Shown piece after piece: positions 1-7,134 of a stretch of DNA of 7,623 nucleotides. Source of the DNA: Saprospiraceae bacterium (GTDB taxonomy: Bacteria > Bacteroidota > Bacteroidia > Chitinophagales > Saprospiraceae); the NCBI GenBank assembly GCA_013001805.1, contig JABDLW010000111.1, forward strand, positions 1 to 7,623, read 5' to 3'. A program made the translations under genes and the position numbers. The notes beneath the pieces are model-generated. The model did not search any database. It worked only from the letters and a program-made list of their open reading frames with translations, and was not told the origin of the DNA. The stretch's first letter is position 1. Each line of letters begins with the position of its first letter.

Positions 1-372
1 GGCCTGATCCGACAAATGCTTCAGTCTGGAGCATCTGGATACTTATTAAAAAACACAAACAAGGACGAGTTTGTCACTGCAATAAAAACGGTGGCTGATG
101 GCGGCACCCACCTCAGTAGAATTGCCAGCGAATCATTAATAAACAGCATAATGAACCGCCCTGAGTCAGGCCATATACCACAGTTGACCAAACGCGAAGA
201 GGAGATTTTGCAACTTATTTCCCGGGAACATAGTACGCATGAAATCGCCGAGCTTCTTTATTTAAGTCCGAATACCATCGAATATCATCGCAAGAACTTA
301 TTCAATAAATTAAATGTCAAAAATGTAGCCGGGCTGATAAGAGTGGCCATGGAAAGAGGACTGCTCGGTTAG
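1..372 (+). CDS. Response regulator, NarL/FixJ (LuxR-HTH) family, C-terminal part
   Basis: This is the 3' part of a cytoplasmic response regulator whose start lies before the window; 123 residues are visible and the frame is open from base 1. Residues 1-35 are the end of the receiver domain: the stretch GASGYLLKN holds the conserved receiver lysine (K17), followed by the last helix (EFVTAIKTVADGG). The phosphoacceptor aspartate is outside the window. Residues about 60-120 are a LuxR-type four-helix HTH, opening with LTKREEEIL and carrying STHEIAELLYLSPNTIEYH and the recognition/dimerisation end HRKNLFNKLNVKNVAGLIR. In this family, phosphorylation by a HisKA_3 kinase releases the HTH to bind palindromic DNA. 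A kinase of that class lies downstream at 2822-4792 and is a candidate partner, which is inference from proximity only. The HTH is clearly related to the standalone HTH protein at 2510-2722. Family call is secure; regulon is unknown. Confidence 0.95.
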   Translation, partial: GLIRQMLQSGASGYLLKNTNKDEFVTAIKTVADGGTHLSRIASESLINSIMNRPESGHIPQLTKREEEILQLISREHSTHEIAELLYLSPNTIEYHRKNLFNKLNVKNVAGLIRVAMERGLLG

Positions 373-451
373 TTGAATACGTCAGTATCATATTTTTTCC
401 TGGTAATCTTTTCAGGCTGACCCTCGAAAGTTTTGTGATAATTTGACTCCC

Positions 452-469
452 ACTACGGAAAACCGTAGT
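452..469. promoter_or_regulatory. Perfect 18-base palindrome, possible operator or hairpin
   Basis: The sequence reads ACTACGG-AAAA-CCGTAGT: a 7-base perfect inverted repeat with a 4-base AAAA loop. It lies 80 bases after the response regulator stop and 78 bases before the ATG of the secreted repeat protein. No T-run follows (the next bases are CCGACATTCT), so an intrinsic terminator is unlikely. NarL/LuxR-type regulators commonly bind 16-20 base dyads, so an operator for the adjacent regulator is a reasonable inference. The alternative is an RNA hairpin in the leader. The symmetry is certain, the role is not. Confidence 0.5.
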
Positions 470-546
470 CCGACATTCTGTGTAAATCCGTGTTTTCTTC
501 TGCTCATTTTCTTCTGAACCTTGTGGCAGATAAAACTGGAAAAGTC

Positions 547-2472
547 ATGAAATATACAGTCGTTATTTTCTTTCTACTTTGTCTTCGATCTCTTAGTGCC
601 CAGGATTGCGTTTGGATGGCATTTACCATCGATGATTGGACTGATGCCACCAAATGGAGTTGCGGACATGTACCTGGACCAGGTGATGTGGTGGTGATAA
701 GTTCCGGGAGAGTCCATATGAAGTCTGATGTAATGATCAAGGAACTTCGGATGACCAATGGCACCATTGATTCGGCCTACACGCTGACCGTGACTGACAG
801 CGCTTATCTGGCGGGTAACCCCAGCTTTGATGTCGGATTGTCGGTGATTCTGGATGGCAACTCAGAGATATCGGTTATTGCCCTTAAAAATGGAAGCAGT
901 TTGCAAATTAATGCGGACGATACCATCTGGACTACCAATGCAAATATCAAGGATGAGGGTGGTGGGAACCTTTTTGACTGCCGGGGAACCATAATAAAAA
1001 CCAGCTCCTCGAGCATGTCACTTAGCTGTCCCACCCAGTTGCAAGGAGCGCGTTTTCATGTGACTGGCGGCACGGTGACTTGTACCGAAGAGATGAATTG
1101 GACAAATTCCCTGGTCGAAATTTCAATGGGAAGCACCATTAAGTTCAGCCTGAGTGATCACACTATTTCGAACACTGACATTTGCGGCGACGGTACATTT
1201 CAAATTAATGCCGGTACGATGAACTTCAGTGGAGGCAGCTTCACCACGCATTTCTCTCAGGGATTTACCACAAACAATCCGGTATTCAATGATCTTCTGG
1301 GTATCAATCCACTCAGTTTCCATATTAGGCGAGGGACCTTCAATTGTGGTGCAGATCTGGTGATTGCCGGAGATCTGAAAATGGACGGACTGCCAGCAGT
1401 CCTAAAAGTAAATAAATATGGCGTCTCTCATGGAGGACAAGCCATCTTGATTGCTGGCACTTTTCAGGACGGAACACTAAGAATCGATCAGGGAGGTTCG
1501 CTCACCAGGCTCAATCTAAAAGACACCGCCGTACTGGAAGTGCCAACTGGTCAAATGTTGCTGATAAATTCAAACTCTTCGACGGAGATAAGCGAGATTG
1601 GCAGCCAGAATCTTTTTAAAATAGATGGAATCCTGACAAAAAAGGGAATGGGAAATTTCATAATCGATTGTCCTTTGGAAACCAACAATGCTTTGATAAA
1701 AGTTGATACCGGGAAACTCACGGTAGTAAAACCTGGCAACTGGAATAACTCATCGATCGAGATTTCTGAGGGTGCATCTGCTGGTTTTCAGTCGGGAGCT
1801 CAACAATTTATAAATTGCGATATATCGGGAACGGGTGAGTTTCAATCAACGGGAAGTGTCATTCATTTTATGGGTGGAAATCTGACTTCGGGATTTACAC
1901 AGATGTTTGCCGGCGTTACTCCATCTTTTCATGACCAGGCTGGAATCAATCCCAGCTACTTTAATCTTAGTAGCGGGACATTTCATTGCGGGGCGGATGC
2001 CCATGTAAATGGTCCTTTTGCTTTGTCAGCTGGTACCATTAGTGGACTTGGGTATAACATTACGGTCAGTGACTCGGCTGTACTATCCGGTGGTGCAATA
2101 GATAGTCTTTCCTTGACTTTAATGAATGGAGGACACCTGATTGCACTCAATGTCAGAAACAAAAGCACTCTGACTGTACCAGTGGGAGACACCTTGTTTG
2201 TTACATCTAATAGTGCAGTTACTGTGACAAATACAGGAAATGAAAATCTTTTCAACCTTGAGGGTGTCTTAATGAAATCTGGCTCGGGCACCTTAAGTAT
2301 CAATACACCTGGTCAATACACAAATTCGATCTGCCATGTTCTGGAAGGAAATTTACAAATAAATGGAACCTCCATCTGGAATAATAATCAAGTAATCCTT
2401 TACTCCAATGCAGAATTTACCCTGGGCCAAAATGTACATGAGCTCGACTTGACAGAAATCCAAATCAATTGA
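547..2472 (+). CDS. Secreted beta-helix-like repeat protein, C-terminally truncated
   Basis: The predicted product is a 641-residue exported protein of unknown function, probably cell-surface or extracellular. A GTG at 490 would add 19 residues, but the ATG at 547 directly opens a typical signal peptide (MKYTVVIFFLLCLRSLSA, then QDC), so 547 is preferred. Residues about 19-60 resemble the N-terminal W..A..DDW..A.KWSCG.VPGPGD segment common in secreted Bacteroidota repeat proteins. The rest is Ser/Thr/Asn/Gly-rich short beta strands in about 210-residue modules: residues 80-285, 286-504 and an incomplete third at 505-641. Shared landmarks are NLF..(D/E/R)G....., W.N..(V/I).(I/L), and GINP..F....GTF.CGAD (modules 1 and 2 only). 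The protein stops mid-module with LTEIQIN, where copies 1 and 2 continue with G(D/T)G. It has no type IX secretion C-terminal domain or other anchor, so it is probably a truncated derivative and perhaps a pseudogene. No enzymatic motif is visible; adhesin or matrix roles are guesses. Confidence 0.85.
   Translation: MKYTVVIFFLLCLRSLSAQDCVWMAFTIDDWTDATKWSCGHVPGPGDVVVISSGRVHMKSDVMIKELRMTNGTIDSAYTLTVTDSAYLAGNPSFDVGLSVILDGNSEISVIALKNGSSLQINADDTIWTTNANIKDEGGGNLFDCRGTIIKTSSSSMSLSCPTQLQGARFHVTGGTVTCTEEMNWTNSLVEISMGSTIKFSLSDHTISNTDICGDGTFQINAGTMNFSGGSFTTHFSQGFTTNNPVFNDLLGINPLSFHIRRGTFNCGADLVIAGDLKMDGLPAVLKVNKYGVSHGGQAILIAGTFQDGTLRIDQGGSLTRLNLKDTAVLEVPTGQMLLINSNSSTEISEIGSQNLFKIDGILTKKGMGNFIIDCPLETNNALIKVDTGKLTVVKPGNWNNSSIEISEGASAGFQSGAQQFINCDISGTGEFQSTGSVIHFMGGNLTSGFTQMFAGVTPSFHDQAGINPSYFNLSSGTFHCGADAHVNGPFALSAGTISGLGYNITVSDSAVLSGGAIDSLSLTLMNGGHLIALNVRNKSTLTVPVGDTLFVTSNSAVTVTNTGNENLFNLEGVLMKSGSGTLSINTPGQYTNSICHVLEGNLQINGTSIWNNNQVILYSNAEFTLGQNVHELDLTEIQIN
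784..1401 (+). repeat. Module 1 of the repeat protein (about 206 residues)
   Basis: This is the first protein-level repeat, starting at LTVTDSAYLAG. It contains GGNLFDCRGTIIK, MNWTNSLVEIS, ICGDGTFQI and GINPLSFHIRRGTFNCGAD. These stretches line up in order with modules 2 and 3, whereas DNA identity between the copies is low, so the duplication is old. Boundaries are approximate to within several residues. Confidence 0.7.
1402..2055 (+). repeat. Module 2 of the repeat protein (about 218 residues)
   Basis: The second repeat has the same ordered landmarks as module 1: SQNLFKIDGILTKKG, GNWNNSSIEIS, DISGTGEFQ and GINPSYFNLSSGTFHCGAD. It is the best template for what a full-length module should contain. 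Boundaries are approximate. Confidence 0.7.
2059..2469 (+). repeat. Module 3 of the repeat protein, incomplete (137 residues)
   Basis: The third repeat starts at ITVSDSAVLSGG, matching the opening of module 1. It carries NENLFNLEGVLMKSG and SIWNNNQVILY, then ends at LTEIQIN, opposite TDICGDG and CDISGTG of the complete copies. The last 75-80 residues of the module, including the GINP...GTF.CGAD part, are missing. Confidence 0.7.
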
Positions 2473-2509
2473 TCTAATCATCTAATAACTCAACAGACAA
2501 TCATAAATC

Positions 2510-2722
2510 ATGGCCAATTTTACTCTATCCGAGCGGGAAAAAGAAGTATTAAAGTTAATTATTTATGAACATACTACGAATGAGATTGCTCAAAGACTAT
2601 TTCTAAGTCAGGAGACAATCAGAACGTACCGCAAAAACCTATTATGCAAACTCGATGCCCGTAATGTCGCTGGGTTAGTGAGAAGGGCTTTGCAGCGTGA
2701 TATTATTCCAATTAATATTTGA
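2510..2722 (+). CDS. Standalone LuxR-type HTH protein lacking a receiver domain
   Basis: This 70-residue protein consists almost entirely of one LuxR/GerE-type DNA-binding domain: LSEREKEVLKL, the TTNEIAQRLFLSQETIRTY helix pair, then YRKNLLCKLDARNVAGLVR. It resembles the HTH of the response regulator at 1-372 (shared KNL..KL...NVAGL.R) but lacks any receiver domain. An in-frame TAA lies 4 bases before the ATG, so no longer product is possible in this frame. The start fits the usual first HTH residues and leaves no linker. It sits 37 bases after the truncated repeat gene and 99 bases before the TPR kinase, in the same direction. It could be a constitutive or dimer-modulating DNA binder, or the remnant of a full response regulator whose receiver was deleted. 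The domain call is firm; whether it is expressed cannot be seen. Confidence 0.8.
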   Translation: MANFTLSEREKEVLKLIIYEHTTNEIAQRLFLSQETIRTYRKNLLCKLDARNVAGLVRRALQRDIIPINI

Positions 2723-2738
2723 GGACTAGAAACCTTTA

Positions 2739-2772
2739 CCCCAGCAAACTTAAATTTCAACTCTGTCTGGGG
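2739..2772 (+). other. Weak inverted repeat between HTH gene and kinase gene
   Basis: CCCCAG at 2739-2744 pairs with CTGGGG at 2767-2772 across a 22-base loop, in the 99-base gap between the standalone HTH gene and the kinase gene. The stem is GC-rich, but the loop is long and no T-run follows (CGTTCTGAAAT), so it is a poor intrinsic terminator. It could be a leader structure or chance. No Bacteroidota -7 box is obvious in this gap. Confidence 0.25.
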
Positions 2773-2821
2773 CGTTCTGAAATAATCTCGTATTTTAAAG
2801 CAGCACGAAAGTCCAACAAGT

Positions 2822-4792
2822 ATGTGGTTCCAGATTATAAAAACTTTTTGGGTCTTAGTATTGATATACGGTTGGCAAGTAAGTAGTGCCCATTGGTTAC
2901 CACAAGCGGATTCGATTTGGATTCGCGCCTTAATTGACTCATCTGAACTTTTTCATAATCGCGACCGTTCGCGATCAATAGCCTACGCCAGCCGTGCCAT
3001 CGATGATAGTGAAAGAGTCAATCAAGAACTGTTGAAAGGCTGGGCTCAGCATCATTTAGGTCGCAATTATATCGGCACTGATAGTGTAGACCTTGCGGCT
3101 ACACTTTTTAACAAAGCCGATACCATTGCCAGCCAGTATTCAGATGACAAGTTGTCCGCCGCCATTGCAAACAGCCGGGGAATCCTGGCAAAAAATGCAG
3201 GTGATTTGGATGACGCAATGGCATTGTTCATTCTGGGGTTGAAAAAATATGAATCCATTGACGACGAACTTGGCATAGCGAGTGTATGCATTAACATCGG
3301 TGTCATCTACGATCATCAAGGAGACTTAAAAAATGCGAAGATTTTTTTTGAGCGCGCATTGCAGTCAGCTCAAAAGGCAGATAATGCCCTATATGAAGGA
3401 AAAGCATGGCACAGCTTGGCAATCATTGCTTGCAATACTGGTGATTTACAAGGGGGGCTCAGACAATTTAAAGCCTCATTATCAAGATTCCAGCAAGCTC
3501 AAAATGGCTGGGACATCATAAATACTTTAAATAATCTGGGTTATGCTTATAAAATGCTGGGAAATTTAGACTCTGCCTTGATTTACAGTGATATGGCGAT
3601 CCAGGAGGCGCAGGAGATGCAAAATCCCGAATTAGAAATGCGCACACTCACGACCAAGGGCAACCTTCTCGAAGAGAGTGGGCAACTAGATCAGGCAGAG
3701 CGCATTCTCACCGATGCACTTAGTAAAACCAAGGAACTCAACATGCGCACGTGGGAGGAACGCACTCTGGGCTATCTTGCAAAACTGAAAGAAAAGCAAG
3801 GAGATTACGTGGCCGCGTTGTCTTATTTTAAACAATATACAAACTTGAGAGACAGCTTAAAAAATGAAACCACGCAAGACCATATCAGTGAGCTACAAGT
3901 ACAATATGAAACTGAAAAAAAAGAAAATGAACTGAAACAGGCAAAATTAAATATTCAAAAAGCTGAAACAAAAAAATTATGGTGGATACTCATTGCTTTA
4001 GGATTATTCCTTAGCGCAGGCTTTTTCATATTGTATTTCCGCCAGCGTCTCAAAGCTAATCGACGAATCACTCAACAGCAGAAAGCATTAATGGAACATC
4101 AGATTGCCGAGTTAGAAAATACACAATCGATTTTATCACTCAATGCCATGATTGGTGGCCAAGAAGCAGAGAGAAAGCGCATTGCCAAAAATCTGCATGA
4201 TGGGGTGAGTTCGATGTTATCTACCCTCAACCTTCACTTGATTGCGCTGCAAGATCAGTCTCTACGAGATGAACGCAGCCAACTGCTGCAAAAAACACAG
4301 AAGTTACTGGATCAGACGGCACAAGAAGTAAGAAGAATTGCACACGATATGATGCCAGGATCTTTGAGCAAACTAGGGTTAGTCCCCTCCCTACACGAAT
4401 TGAAGGAAGATATTGAAGGTGTTTCTGACCTGCATATAAATTTACAGAGTATCGATATGAACCTCCGGCTTGATGAAGATCTAGAAGTGATGATATTCAG
4501 AACAGTGCAAGAGTTGGTTAACAACATTACCAAACACGCTGAAGCCAAAAATGTACTTATAGAACTTTCGCGCCAGGGAGATCAAATAAATCTCACCGTC
4601 GAGGATGATGGGAAAGGATTTGAATATCAATCCACTGATGGAAGGGGTATGGGATTGCGAAGCATTCGATCCAGGATTGATCATTATGGTGGTCACTTCG
4701 ATTTGCACAGTCAAAAGGGAAGAGGAACATCCATCTCTATCATGGTTCCCATTTCGAAACTGCATCACCCGAACGCAGTACTTGGGCCGTGA
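2822..4792 (+). CDS. Sensor histidine kinase with periplasmic TPR domain (HisKA_3 class)
   Basis: This 656-residue inner-membrane kinase autophosphorylates a histidine and passes the phosphate to a NarL/LuxR-type response regulator. Residues 1-23 form a signal peptide (MWFQIIKTFWVLVLIYGWQV, then SSA), placing the sensor outside the membrane. About six to seven TPR units fill residues 75-345, recognisable by repeated G(D/N)L..A...(F/Y)..AL. A charged coiled coil (350-385) leads to one membrane helix (LWWILIALGLFLSAGFFILYF, 386-407) and a second coiled coil (408-450). The H-box ERKRIAKNLHDG contains phosphoacceptor H459. The ATPase domain has the N-box QELVNNITKHA (563-573), G1 DDGKGF (595-600), G2 GRGMGL (607-612) and G3 GRGTS (633-637). 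All catalytic boxes are intact and no receiver is fused. The ligand of the TPR sensor is unknown. Candidate partners are the regulators at 1-372 and 2510-2722, but the latter has no receiver to phosphorylate. The gene ends 39 bases from the convergent hydrolase gene, with no visible terminator between them. Confidence 0.95.
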   Translation: MWFQIIKTFWVLVLIYGWQVSSAHWLPQADSIWIRALIDSSELFHNRDRSRSIAYASRAIDDSERVNQELLKGWAQHHLGRNYIGTDSVDLAATLFNKADTIASQYSDDKLSAAIANSRGILAKNAGDLDDAMALFILGLKKYESIDDELGIASVCINIGVIYDHQGDLKNAKIFFERALQSAQKADNALYEGKAWHSLAIIACNTGDLQGGLRQFKASLSRFQQAQNGWDIINTLNNLGYAYKMLGNLDSALIYSDMAIQEAQEMQNPELEMRTLTTKGNLLEESGQLDQAERILTDALSKTKELNMRTWEERTLGYLAKLKEKQGDYVAALSYFKQYTNLRDSLKNETTQDHISELQVQYETEKKENELKQAKLNIQKAETKKLWWILIALGLFLSAGFFILYFRQRLKANRRITQQQKALMEHQIAELENTQSILSLNAMIGGQEAERKRIAKNLHDGVSSMLSTLNLHLIALQDQSLRDERSQLLQKTQKLLDQTAQEVRRIAHDMMPGSLSKLGLVPSLHELKEDIEGVSDLHINLQSIDMNLRLDEDLEVMIFRTVQELVNNITKHAEAKNVLIELSRQGDQINLTVEDDGKGFEYQSTDGRGMGLRSIRSRIDHYGGHFDLHSQKGRGTSISIMVPISKLHHPNAVLGP

Positions 4793-4831
4793 TTTCTGCT
4801 TACTATGAGTTAAAAATCCTAAAACAATTAT

Positions 4832-7009
4832 TTACAGCGGTACCCGTGCCAATTCAATATCGTAGGCTACCCATTCCCCTATTTTCTTCCAATCAACATA
4901 TCCTACTCTATTAGTCCAAAGTGGATTAATATTCTGTGCCAGTGCGGCTTCGGTATATTTTTCCCAAAATTCCAGTGCCTTGGTTAATTCGAGTATGGAT
5001 GCGTCCTGGTGTTCCTGCTCGCCGGTTTCACGGTAAAGAGCGAGGTGGGCGGATCCCTTAATTTTATGGCCGTAGTATTTACCCAGCAGCGCCATAGTCT
5101 TGATATCATGCAGTGTGACTTTCAATTCATTATTTTCTGTCGAATTTAATTCTTGGATGATTTCCAGTGCTCTATTTGAATGGCCGTGTAGTCTCTCTGC
5201 AACCATCAATGGACTAATCAAATCAGATCTACTAGCATTTACTGTCATTTGTACATAGTCAGGAATCGACTGAAAACCAGACTGCGGGTGTGGCGGCAGA
5301 TTAATAAAGCGGTTCACATCGTGAAATCCAGTCTCGTTTTGTGCATAGCCCGGCCGGCTTTTACATGCCTCAATGTACCATTGGAAATCCAGTGGACCCC
5401 AATGGAATCCCGTTGTTGTAGGATAAATCATAGACGCCTCCTGCCAGGCTATAAATAGTTTTTCGCCGTCTGTCCCGGGAAACCGGTTTTGCAGGATGGC
5501 AGTAAACCGGTCATTACTCATTTGAGGATCATATCCCAATCTTCCCCAAAGCATCCAATGGTACCAATGTTTCACAATTTCCAATTGACGGGGTGTTGGT
5601 GATTCTTTCATGAGAAACTCACGCCCCCAGATCCATTGATCCGATCCATAATAATATCCCCGTGAAACGTCGTGGGGTATGTTTTGCATGAAATCACGTA
5701 CAAAATCCGGTGCTCCCCAGCGGAAATAATAGATATCATCGTTACGCAAGGTCCATATCGTTTTGATGTTTCCGATATCTTCCACAAAATCTTCGTGATA
5801 GTCCTGCTTTGTCGAGCTATAGACATGTGCCTTAGCATATTTAAAACTGAAAATAAATTCAATATTATCGCTGTCGAAAAGGAGCTTAAATTTTTCGGCG
5901 ATTTCCTGAGCCCCAGTTTGGTGCTGCCGATGAATGAAGGTAATTTTTCGGTCCGGCATTTCACTAGCTGCATCAAGTACACCTAAGGCATAGGCGTCGT
6001 AGGCCCAGTCTTCCTTTTCAGTTGTACTGGCTCCGTGCATATTCTCTCCTGTGGTCAAGCCGATCCCCGCTAAATCCGGATAGGTAACAAACATTTGCTT
6101 TACACTCTTGCGAAAGTAATCGCGCGTAACCGCATTATTTATATCATCGGTAATCCCATATTTACCATCCGTACCATTCACGAATATATTCCAGGTCACT
6201 ACATAAAAATCAATATTACGTCCTTTGGCATATTGCATCACACGTTGCCAGAATGCAATTTTTTGATCGATCGATATTTCCTTTAAAATTTCCGGATTTT
6301 CCAGAATTTCCGGTGCTTCAAATCCAATACCATTCAAACTATTATATTCCTTCCATTCGACAGTCGAGCGCTGCACATCATCTAACGCTACATCTTCATA
6401 TCCCGGCACTTTCACCAACGATGGAAAAGGATGAAGGCTCCACAACGAAATGAAATTGTACCGATACCTGGCTAAATTATCGATATATTCGGTCCAGAAA
6501 TCATAGTTCCATACTTCGGGAATATTCTTTTGTGCAGCATCACTCGGATCGCTGTAGCTAGGTGTACGCACATCAAGAGGAATATTAAACTTCGTACCCC
6601 GCATCTCCATATATGGATTTCTTGACATTTCCTCAATACCATCAAGTCCGGTTAATCTGATTTGCTCGGCCAATTCAAGGCCTCCGTACATAGCGCCTGC
6701 CTCTTCAATGGCAACTATTTGTATTTTGTTGCCGGACCGGGTAATTTCAAATCCCTCCTTTTTTATATCTTCCCTGTCAGCCTGCAATAAAAATTGAATA
6801 TCAGCCTCTCCCTCTTCTGACCGGTCTACCTCCACTCCCTTTTCTGCCAACATCGTTTCTATCTCAGCAATGGCAAAATCCATCTGGGCACTTTCAACAT
6901 GTCTTGAAATGGTAACTCGCTCTATCACCGGATTACAAGCAGCTAACCAACCCAATGCCAATAGGAGCAATACTGGATTTCTGAAATTAATATTTAGCGT
7001 TTTAGTCAT
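4832..7009 (-). CDS. Lipoprotein glycoside hydrolase, GH67 alpha-glucuronidase-like
   Basis: This 725-residue envelope lipoprotein probably cleaves a glycan; the substrate is unassigned. Residues 1-24 form a lipoprotein signal with lipobox LAAC (lipidated C25). Residues 28-120 resemble the small alpha/beta N-terminal domain seen in GH67 and GH20 enzymes: DFAIAEIETMLAEKGV, then EADIQFLL, GFEITRSGNKIQIVA and GAMYGGLELAEQIRL. Residues 133-460 look like a TIM barrel: MRGTKFNIPLD, YIDNLARYRYNFISLWSLHP, IDFYVVTWNIFV, then PDLAGIGLTTGENMHG. E322 in TGENM sits where GH67 enzymes carry the catalytic acid (their LVKANSEGQPGP segment); W273, H360, R361, D424 and D425 are further active-site candidates. 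A Trp-rich helical C-terminal region (470-725) completes a size close to GH67 enzymes. Overall similarity to classical GH67 appears low, so a distinct related family is possible. Mapping of catalytic residues is inference made by eye. It has its own probable promoter upstream and is not obviously part of a SusCD locus within this window. Confidence 0.75.
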   Translation of the reverse strand: MTKTLNINFRNPVLLLLALGWLAACNPVIERVTISRHVESAQMDFAIAEIETMLAEKGVEVDRSEEGEADIQFLLQADREDIKKEGFEITRSGNKIQIVAIEEAGAMYGGLELAEQIRLTGLDGIEEMSRNPYMEMRGTKFNIPLDVRTPSYSDPSDAAQKNIPEVWNYDFWTEYIDNLARYRYNFISLWSLHPFPSLVKVPGYEDVALDDVQRSTVEWKEYNSLNGIGFEAPEILENPEILKEISIDQKIAFWQRVMQYAKGRNIDFYVVTWNIFVNGTDGKYGITDDINNAVTRDYFRKSVKQMFVTYPDLAGIGLTTGENMHGASTTEKEDWAYDAYALGVLDAASEMPDRKITFIHRQHQTGAQEIAEKFKLLFDSDNIEFIFSFKYAKAHVYSSTKQDYHEDFVEDIGNIKTIWTLRNDDIYYFRWGAPDFVRDFMQNIPHDVSRGYYYGSDQWIWGREFLMKESPTPRQLEIVKHWYHWMLWGRLGYDPQMSNDRFTAILQNRFPGTDGEKLFIAWQEASMIYPTTTGFHWGPLDFQWYIEACKSRPGYAQNETGFHDVNRFINLPPHPQSGFQSIPDYVQMTVNASRSDLISPLMVAERLHGHSNRALEIIQELNSTENNELKVTLHDIKTMALLGKYYGHKIKGSAHLALYRETGEQEHQDASILELTKALEFWEKYTEAALAQNINPLWTNRVGYVDWKKIGEWVAYDIELARVPL

Positions 7010-7047
7010 GACCCAATAATTTGATCAAAAAGGTAGTCATAACTCAT

Positions 7048-7072
7048 CTGATAGCCAAATTTACCCTATCAG
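7048..7072. promoter_or_regulatory. Inverted repeat surrounding the -7 box, possible operator
   Basis: CTGATAG (7048-7054) and CTATCAG (7066-7072) are perfect inverted copies separated by 11 bases (CCAAATTTACC). That spacer holds the -7 promoter element of the hydrolase gene on the minus strand. A protein bound to this dyad would block RNA polymerase directly. The symmetry is certain; operator function is inferred. A small RNA hairpin is the alternative, though most of it would lie upstream of the expected transcript start. Confidence 0.45.
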
Positions 7073-7086
7073 CCAGTGGAGCGCAA
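7056..7086 (-). promoter_or_regulatory. Probable Bacteroidota-type promoter of the GH67-like gene
   Basis: On the minus strand, TAAATTTG (7063 down to 7056) matches the Bacteroidota -7 consensus TAnnTTTG exactly. A TTG at 7086-7084, 20 bases further upstream, fits the -33 element. Transcription would start around 7049-7050, giving a leader of roughly 40 bases before the ATG at 7009. Location in the intergenic gap in front of the gene supports the call. Confidence 0.55.
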
Positions 7087-7134
7087 TATAATCGACGGGC
7101 ATTTACCTTTGCAGCACTAAACATCGTGCGCCGA

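Noticed and set aside
381..421. Possible terminator after the response regulator (GTCAG...CTGAC with inner CCTG...CAGG)
   Set aside because: Stems of 4-5 bases, long loops and no T-run after the structure; not convincing as an intrinsic terminator.
493..516. Direct repeat TTTTCTTCTG at 493-502 and 507-516
   Set aside because: Only 10 bases, pyrimidine-rich, with no third copy and no flanking mobile-element or attachment-site features; most likely chance.
490..546. GTG start at 490 that would lengthen the secreted repeat protein by 19 residues
   Set aside because: The added residues (MFSSAHFLLNLVADKTGKV) would place a typical signal peptide internally; the ATG at 547 opens that signal peptide directly.
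2472..2511. Short repeats ATCTAAT/CATCTAAT and AATCAT between the repeat gene and the HTH gene
   Set aside because: AT-rich low-complexity sequence with units of 6-8 bases; not enough to call an insertion scar or CRISPR-like repeat.
4793..4831. Shared terminator between the convergent kinase and hydrolase genes
   Set aside because: The 39-base gap is AT-rich but contains no stem of useful length in either direction.
7104..7111. Plus-strand TACCTTTG matching the Bacteroidota -7 consensus TAnnTTTG
   Set aside because: No -33 TTG at the right distance and no plus-strand gene follows; it would only give antisense RNA to the 7135-7623 gene. The box is frequent enough to occur by chance.
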